A stretch of DNA of 30,061 bases, taken from positions 27,501 through 57,561 of the forward strand of contig LUCW03001023.1 in assembly GCA_001586965.3 (NCBI GenBank). Direction: 5' to 3'. Position 1 is the stretch's first letter, and the number at the start of each line of letters is the position of its first letter. The DNA comes from Sphaeroforma sirkka. Lineage: Eukaryota; Opisthokonta; Ichthyosporea; Ichthyophonida. Positions 24,327-30,061 of this stretch are shown here, one piece after another. The position numbers and the translations under genes were made by a program. The notes below the pieces were generated by a model. The model searched no databases. It had not been told where the DNA came from and saw only the letters and a list, made by a program, of their open reading frames with translations.

Positions 24327-24367
24327 TTTATTGATATATTGTTTCTTGCCTATCTCTTGGTACAACA
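24327..24367 (-). terminator. Shared 3' end motif and polyadenylation signal, copy 2
   Basis: On the minus strand, GATAGGCAAGAAAC, an ATATA stretch and AATAAA (24,332-24,327) follow the stop codon. This matches the 3' flank of paralogue A and gives a canonical poly(A) hexamer about 40 nt after the stop. Confidence 0.6.
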
Positions 24368-24370
24368 AAT

Positions 24371-24745
24371 TTATGCGTCAATACACGAAAGCTCAAGAGC
24401 TGCACTCATGCCGTCGGCTACTTCGCTAGTGGAGCACTCAAGTCCTTGTTCAAGAGGATAGACACCAGCGTCTGGGGTGCAGCCGGGGTCGTTGACCCAA
24501 ATGTTAGCTGTGTATACGCCAGCTTCACATGTAGCTGCGGTGTAGTAAGATTTCGATCCTTTCTTGTAGAACTCGTAACACTCGCCATCAACTAATGTTG
24601 TGAAATCAAGAAGCGCCAGACCTGCACACTCTGTTCCCAGAAAAGCCTCGGCTTGGACCTCGGCGCAGCATTCGTCGTCCTGACGGCGGCCCATGGCGGC
24701 AGCAGTGGCGGCGAGCACAGCAATGGTTGCAATGGCGAACTTCAT
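24371..24745 (-). CDS. Small secreted eight-cysteine protein, paralogue B
   Basis: A single-exon gene of 124 codons, ATG 24,745 to TAA 24,371. It has the same plan as the gene at 18,976-19,341: signal peptide MKFAIATIAVLAATAAA, MGRRQDDECC, blocks such as GLALLDFTT, FYKKGSKSYYT and GVYPLEQG, and the ending MSAALELSCIDA. Compared with paralogue A there is one extra Asp near residue 23 and two extra C-terminal residues. Substitutions cluster between the cysteines, and all eight cysteines are kept. This is what purifying selection on a disulfide-stabilised secreted protein would leave. Function unknown. The promoter block and 3' motif are conserved too, so the pair is probably co-expressed. Confidence 0.86.
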   Translation of the reverse strand: MKFAIATIAVLAATAAAMGRRQDDECCAEVQAEAFLGTECAGLALLDFTTLVDGECYEFYKKGSKSYYTAATCEAGVYTANIWVNDPGCTPDAGVYPLEQGLECSTSEVADGMSAALELSCIDA

Positions 24746-24788
24746 TTTCGTTTAATATTAGATGATGTTTTCGTTCCGATGTGAATTG

Positions 24789-24837
24789 GAAAGTGTCAAT
24801 CTATTGAGGCTTACCAGGTAATTTATACTGGTTACAG
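24789..24837 (-). promoter_or_regulatory. Conserved 49-bp promoter block with TATA-like box, paralogue B
   Basis: Ungapped counterpart of 19,381-19,429. It has a better TATA match (TATAAATT on the minus strand, at 24,827-24,820), the shared CTGGTAA and the invariant AGATTGACACTTTC, and ends 43 nt before the ATG. Confidence 0.6.
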
Positions 24838-24849
24838 TCTATCTGAAAA

Positions 24850-25850
24850 TCCTCTAGCAGTAGATGGATCAGGCTTGTTATCCAGCATTACATGTATCAG
24901 TTGTGTTCAGTGTACAGTGTACATTTAAACCCCATTTAATTGAATTTTCATTGATCTGGTAGGTCAGAAATCAGAAGATACATAATCGGACACTACTGGT
25001 CTGCTCTCTAGTTATTTATGTGCTGGTAAACCAAATCAATAGCAGTATCATTGGTGCTAAAGATCTCATAAATGCCCATTGGCTTATAAATCTAACGAGA
25101 AGTTCTATGAAATAAAATAGAACAGTAGAAATGAAAACTCAAATTGTTCACTTTACTGAGTCGGGCTCGAGGCCCCTTTTGGTCGAGATTCGATACTCGC
25201 GACACCTTCAAAATGCAAAGATAAAATATTGTTCACCAGTAACCAGAAAGTGCAGAGACCAGATGATAAAAATGAAATATCACCCTCGAGTTGACCCTGT
25301 GCTGGGCTGCGGGCTGTTGGCTGATGGCTGTGGGTTGTTGGTTGTGGTGGGCCTGTAGCTGGGGGCCTGTCCTGCGTCCGCGTTGTTTTGACCATTTTAT
25401 ATGTAAAAAAATACCAGATCTGGCTTCAGTCTAGCTTTTATTCTTGAGATTATGAGTGATTGCTACTCTACTCATCAATAATACCTTATTAGGGCATAAA
25501 TTCGATACTCTAAATAACCGGAACTTAAAATTCCACAGGCTAAATTAGACTTGAGTAGCTCCAAAAAGCCTGCCATTGATCCGCTGTATTGACAGTATAT
25601 ATTTATCTATATAGTAGATACTTTGTGAACATGTAAGGAAATATCTCTTTTTATTTTTTGGTTTTGTTTGGTTTGTTTAGATTTTTTTTATTACAAAACA
25701 ACAAATTTGACAACACAGTAGGTATTGTTTTATTTTAAAAAACAAAAAATAGGGTTCAACTGGCTTGGCATGGGCCAACTGGAGTGGCCGAATCTTAGAA
25801 AAAAACAATGACCTGCGGCCTGGCCTCAGACCGTCTCCAACTAAACGTTT
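24850..25850. other. Spacer with a GC-rich patch
   Basis: AT-rich sequence without a supported gene. The stretch 25,155-25,380 is GC-rich, with repeated GGGCTGTTGG/GGTTGTTGG-like words and a GGGCTCGAGGCCCC word related to the block at 19,870-20,400. Open frames on both strands of this patch follow its repetitive composition. Confidence 0.35.
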
Positions 25851-26842
25851 ATAAATTGAATAAATATACGTTCACGTTCAACTTTTATTCCATATACAGT
25901 CCTTTGGATGCTCACAGGTGCATCCTCTAGGTCTAAATATTTGAGTATTCACGATTTTGTGTGTGCAAACCAGTCCTAAAAATAATTTAGGTAGGCCCTA
26001 CTGCTCATATTCTTATCGTTATAGCATTTTTATTTTTTAAAATTGAATAAATGTGTTTATGTTAAACCTCTATTCCGTACTCCCAAAACGTAATGAGCTT
26101 AGCGGTTGTGGCTTATGGGCGCGTGGGGCTGTGCTCAGTGTGCTGTGTCCCGGACTCCTGTGTGCCTCTTCTTGTGAAATTGTGAGTCAGAGTTTGATTT
26201 TCTGTAGTTGTTTTTTTTTGCTCTTTTTTGTATGTTTTTAAAACAATTATTAAACACAAAAACAAATAGACCTCAGCCACATTGCATTATTTTCTACATT
26301 TGTTATTGCTTTATTTTTGTTCTTGAATTCATTTGTTCTGAATAAATAATCACTTTATACATATTGCATAGCCTTTTTCAATAAATCTAAATCGAACATG
26401 CTTTATTTCTGTTCTTGGATTCCTTTTGTTTGCCTTTTTTATGAAAACAAAACAAACAAAAACAAAATCAAACACAAATTGTCTATTTTTTAAAAAATAG
26501 AAAAAATATAGTTTTCATAGCCATTGTTGAGTATTAAAAATATTTTTATAGTTTTGTTCTTTAGAAAAACAACACAAAAACAAATACATTGACCTGTTGA
26601 GTGCGACAATTATTTATTTTTGGAGTTTTATTTAATAAAACACAAATCAAAACTCACAAGACAAATATTTTATAGAGAAAATTTGCATAACCATCAGTTA
26701 TCAGCCAGTAGCCATCAGGCATGTGGTTTTTCAAAAAGAAGGTTATGACTATATTTATGTAAAGTTAGCCTAATATAGCAATATAGTAACTTACTATATA
26801 TTTCGGTTGGAGAAGATTTAGAGCAAATATTAGGAACCATTT
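25851..26842. other. AT-rich spacer with a local duplication
   Basis: No gene seen. Two related segments of about 40 bp, starting AAATTGAATAAAT at about 25,854 and 26,040, each continue with an (A/T)-rich stretch and a TATTCC word, indicating an old local duplication. Many A/T homopolymer stretches of the AACAAAAAC type follow to about 26,660. Confidence 0.35.
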
Positions 26843-26918
26843 ATGTGTGCCATGTTGTTAAATTCCAACCTATCATATCTATGTGTGCCATGTTGTTAAA
26901 TTCCAACCTATCATATCC
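26843..26918. repeat. 38-bp tandem duplication, two copies
   Basis: Units 26,843-26,880 and 26,881-26,918 begin ATGTGTGCCATGTTG and end in CCTATCATATC. They differ only at the last base, so the duplication is recent. Confidence 0.95.
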
Positions 26919-26943
26919 GGGGTCCGGCATTCCGGTACCCCGG
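26917..26943. other. GC-rich hairpin
   Basis: CCGGGGT (26,917-26,923) pairs with ACCCCGG (26,937-26,943). Inside, CCGG pairs with CCGG around a CATT loop, with one bulged T. This GC-rich stem stands out in AT-rich DNA and directly abuts the 38-bp tandem repeat, which suggests a mobile-element end or a replication-slippage site. Confidence 0.5.
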
Positions 26944-27497
26944 GCCCACGTGCTCGTAGAGAGACATAAATTGGGTTTTTCTATTAAAAAAGGTACGCCC
27001 CGGTCTGGGGATTAAAAAATGTAGAAGGGCTCGTGGCTTCTGCCTCTTGTGTGGCCTGCTCTTGTGCCGAAGCATTGAGTGTACCATTATCGTACCACCG
27101 TTGTACACATGTATAGCTTATCATTTCTTTTTCCCAGCACAGTTCATATAAATATACCAATGAAAATGTTGGATCCGTTCACGTACAAAATCATCGCTGC
27201 CTCTTGGGCTTAAATGTAGTATTGTAGATTGAACACTCGTTAAAAACAAAGGCACAAACTGAAAAGTATGTCAAACTTGAATTTCCTGATTGGACATTTC
27301 GACTGTGCTCTGGAAAACGAATTCTGAATACAATCGATTTGGTCATGGATTCTGGAATGTTGCAAACGGGGTTTGGACTCACTTAGTACTTGTGTGTGAG
27401 TACATGTGTCGACTAGTAAGTATCTTCCGAATAATACACCCATTTATCAGTCTTAGCTCGTATCTGACTACGATCAAATAGAAAGTTTGAATTGTTA
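26944..27497. other. Spacer; no gene seen
   Basis: Short overlapping open frames on both strands without start, splice or family signals. Nothing supported, apart from the polyadenylation hexamer of the neighbouring minus-strand reading frame just beyond its right edge. Confidence 0.3.
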
Positions 27498-27528
27498 TTT
27501 ATTGTGGATTCTTTGAGTGTTTTTTGCC

Positions 27529-27776
27529 TTACTTTTCAGTTGGCAACTCGTACATGATTGTAAAATGCAATCCCTCGTCGTTGTAGACACTATAAGAGCA
27601 TTTGCGCTGATGCGTGTTGAAAGGGAACGCATCGGCTGCAACAGGCCAAGTATAAACGACTATGATTGCGTCTCGTATCTTATCTGAATCACACAACATA
27701 ATCTGATAGGTTCGAAAAGCCATCAGTTCAATGCAGGTTGTATTGAAATAAGCACAACGGTGAGAATGAACTTCAT
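27529..27776 (-). pseudogene. Possible small secreted protein, interrupted by one frame change
   Basis: ATG 27,776 opens MKFILTVVLISIQPALN, a good signal-peptide sequence, and then hits TGA at 27,725-27,723. In the next frame, overlapping by one base, a 64-codon stretch runs from ATG 27,723 to TAA 27,529, with the segments DKIRDAIIVVYTWPVAADAF and CSYSVYNDEGLHFTIMYE. An AATAAA hexamer follows about 25 nt after the stop on the minus strand. Read together they would encode a secreted protein of about 80 residues with few cysteines. It could be a broken gene, a gene with a sequencing error, or the last exon of something larger. I do not recognise the family. Confidence 0.35.
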
Positions 27777-27875
27777 ATCAAAAACAACACAATTAACAGC
27801 ACAGGATTTGATTCGAGTCAAATACGCATACATCTATAAAATGGTTTCCATACATTCTCACCATGTTGGTTAATA

Positions 27876-29761
27876 TCAACCAGTGCCCTGTACAGTAATC
27901 CATAGTATAAGTAAAAGCGATTTAAGTTTCATAACACGGATGTTATCATTTTGGCTGGAACCTTTTTTTGAGGAGAATTTTTCTATACCTGCATGTACAA
28001 TCCACGCCAATGGATATGTTAATCAGCTCATCTGTACTACTGAACATTCAAATAGCTTCTCCCAGCTTCTCGAGAAACTACCCATTACCTGATTATGTAC
28101 AAACTATGCAACTCAAAAAATATGTTTAATGTGCAATCCTTTCTAGTTCTGTCAGTATGGTACTACACCCGAGTATGTACCCGCATCCACCCTCCATCAT
28201 TGATCGGAAATGGATGGGCAAAATCGATCATCTTTACTAAAGGCTTCTTATTTGATGCTGAAGGATCGCCCTCATACACCACGAGCAGCGACGATCCATA
28301 GAGCCTGGGACGGGTTTAGAGTCGTGTACTCGGAATCAATTCACATTACAAACCCAACATTGAAACAAAAGCATGATTGACAATCACCTACGCCGGGGCG
28401 CATATCAGGCATACAAAAGCGCCCGGGAATCTTTTGAACAAATCACCAGAAGGGGGGGGGGTTAAGTCCAAATTGTTATCCGCAGCACTGCTGGGATTCA
28501 CACGCTCAACAACATATCTTTCAGACGCCTACATGCGCGTACACAAGATCCATAGTCTTGAAGCATTACAGATCAAACTCTCATAGGTGCAAGTAGGTTC
28601 GAGCAACGTATACACATATACACGAAACATTGCCAAACACATATAGGTATGGGTTTTAGACGGCCACCAAAACATAAATAGTATTATGACTAAATTCAAC
28701 AGCCACTTGTAGTTGTGTCGGTGTTATAGTTGCTCAGGCAAGGCAAAGATGATCGAGTCTATACAGACAAATACGCATACGCACGCACATATGAGCATGA
28801 AGCCGACGTCTACCGGCATGGTGCGGTATAAACTTTACTGTGATGTGTATCATATGCATAATATGCACGCGCTTCATGTATGTATGGAATACACACATGC
28901 AGTGGTCAAGCATCACGCATGTCAAATATATAATAAGTAAGGCATGTAACCTACACTCACGAGTGGCATAAATGGAAGGCTCAACCTTGAAGAAGGATGC
29001 AAAATTCAAACATCAATAGGTGACGGCCAGTCCGGCTGAGTGTCACTTAGAAGCGTGAATGTCATGCCGTATTTGTAGCCGAATTCTTATGCCCTCGTTA
29101 GAACACGGGACTACTCAAGAATCTGCACCTGCAAACCACCCAATAATCTTATACCCCACCCCACCGTACACTCTCCAGACCTCATTCACTATGTTTCACT
29201 TCAGAGAATACTCACACCTACCTCATGAAAGGATGGTTTTCCAGTGTCAATTTGATCTTCTCAATTTGATCACGGACATCAGAGACTACATCTTTCCGTA
29301 GTGCGCCTGTGCCGTTATCGAAGAACCTCGTTAGACCCGCACCCACGGTCGTCTCGTCGATGGCCATACACCACTCACGCTCCGTTTTACTGTAGGACTC
29401 TGTGGCCGGTTGCCACACCTGTTGTAAAGGTCATTGTATCAATGAATTATAAATACATGGGTATCTACACGTGGCGATGCGTGCACATTGATATCCGCGC
29501 CCGATCTATATGGCCCTCAAACACTTCGACACTTATTCAGCACCACACACCTTCATGCCCACGAATCTGAATCCAAGAGTTTTCTGAGGCGGATATTTCT
29601 TTTCCTCGCGTGCAATCTTTTCAGGCGTCGCATCCTCTCCGTATGTCTTTGTACCCATTTTCAAATCCATGACACAAGGGCGCACAAAGCCGTACACAGA
29701 GTTCTCCATCACTAGATAGTCTGTGTCTCCCTCCGTTTCTACACCTGGATACATTTGTAGT
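27876..29761 (-). CDS. Inositol polyphosphate multikinase-like (IPK family) protein, C-terminal exons
   Basis: Exons on the minus strand: 29,761-29,551, 29,418-29,222, 28,304-28,191 and, less surely, 27,954-27,876. The first three are joined in phase. The first carries the IPK signature P-x-x-x-D-x-K-x-G as PCVMDLKMG, then KYPPQKTLGFRFVGMK. The second reads on as VWQPATESYSKTERE and GLTRFFDNGTGALRKD. The third has YGSSLLVVYEGD and the metal/ATP-site motif VKMIDFAHPFP. This order and spacing match IPMK/IP6K-type kinases, which phosphorylate soluble inositol phosphates using ATP. The proposed last exon encodes DNIRVMKLKSLLLILWI, only loosely like the usual final helix. The N-terminal exons, including the nucleotide-binding start, lie right of the window. 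The intron 28,305-29,221 contains a G10 run and no gene. Confidence 0.87.
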
Positions 29762-30061
29762 CTTAAGTATATTTGAAGAAAAAAAGAAACAACCATATGG
29801 CTGGCTGGTTGATCACAGGGCAGACTCCATCACCAGAAATAATTCTGGGATTCAGCTAGAGAGACTCGCCAATGGAGAGTTGATGCCCACGAATAATAAA
29901 CAATATGGAGAACTGTACGGGTAATTCACAATTCGTTTCTCTTTACTACTCGATTAGATCGTCGAAACTTCTGACAATGTCCACACATGCATAGAGAGTA
30001 CGTTGAATGTATGTCGCATAAAATTAGTAAAAAAGTGGCGAATATCTAAGCATGAAAACTT
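29762..30061. other. Upstream intron of the IPMK-like gene
   Basis: The pyrimidine-rich tract next to 29,762 is the acceptor region of the first recognised exon. No exon with the family's N-terminal motifs was found up to the window edge. Confidence 0.4.

Noticed and set aside
28377..29009. Open frames inside the intron of the IPMK-like gene
   Set aside because: The flanking exons join in phase without them and match the family continuously (HPFMR to LYGSSLL), so no exon is missing there.

Overview
The window is eukaryotic nuclear DNA. Genes are split by spliceosomal introns with GTAAGT-type donors and pyrimidine-AG acceptors, intergenic spacers are long, and (TA)n and TA/TAA/TATG microsatellites are large. 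The checkpoint kinase looks opisthokont-like and E2F-type sites sit in its promoter. This suggests a unicellular relative of animals, and an ichthyosporean such as Sphaeroforma would fit. That placement is inference, because no rRNA or other marker gene is present.

Left part (1-16.0 kb): two divergent genes share a promoter of about 0.55-0.9 kb. On the minus strand is a CHK1-like checkpoint kinase (seven exons between 4164 and 389), whose kinase domain can be followed from the glycine loop almost to its end. Its C-terminal exons were not found and may lie left of the window. On the plus strand a very large gene runs from about 5.1 kb to a stop at 16,044. I reconstruct it as about twelve exons with matching phases at nearly every junction, about 2,190 codons. 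It is helix-rich and HEAT/ARM-like with long hydrophilic spacers, and I do not recognise its family. Three apparent frame changes in its 3' part can each be explained by a short phase-compatible intron.

Middle (16.0-24.9 kb): a gene-poor region with a decayed minisatellite, then an old segmental duplication. Each copy holds a related non-coding left arm, a related middle block and one small intronless minus-strand gene for a secreted protein with eight cysteines (121 and 124 residues, about four fifths identical). Both genes keep a 49-bp promoter block with a TATA-like motif and a similar 3' end, while the surrounding copies have decayed. In the second copy 2.2 kb of microsatellite DNA separates the gene from the block.

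Right part (24.9-30.06 kb): AT-rich spacer with a GC-rich patch, a near-perfect 38-bp tandem duplication and a GC-rich hairpin. It is followed by a possible small secreted-protein gene, broken by one frame change, and by the 3' exons of an inositol polyphosphate multikinase-like gene on the minus strand, whose 5' exons lie beyond the window.
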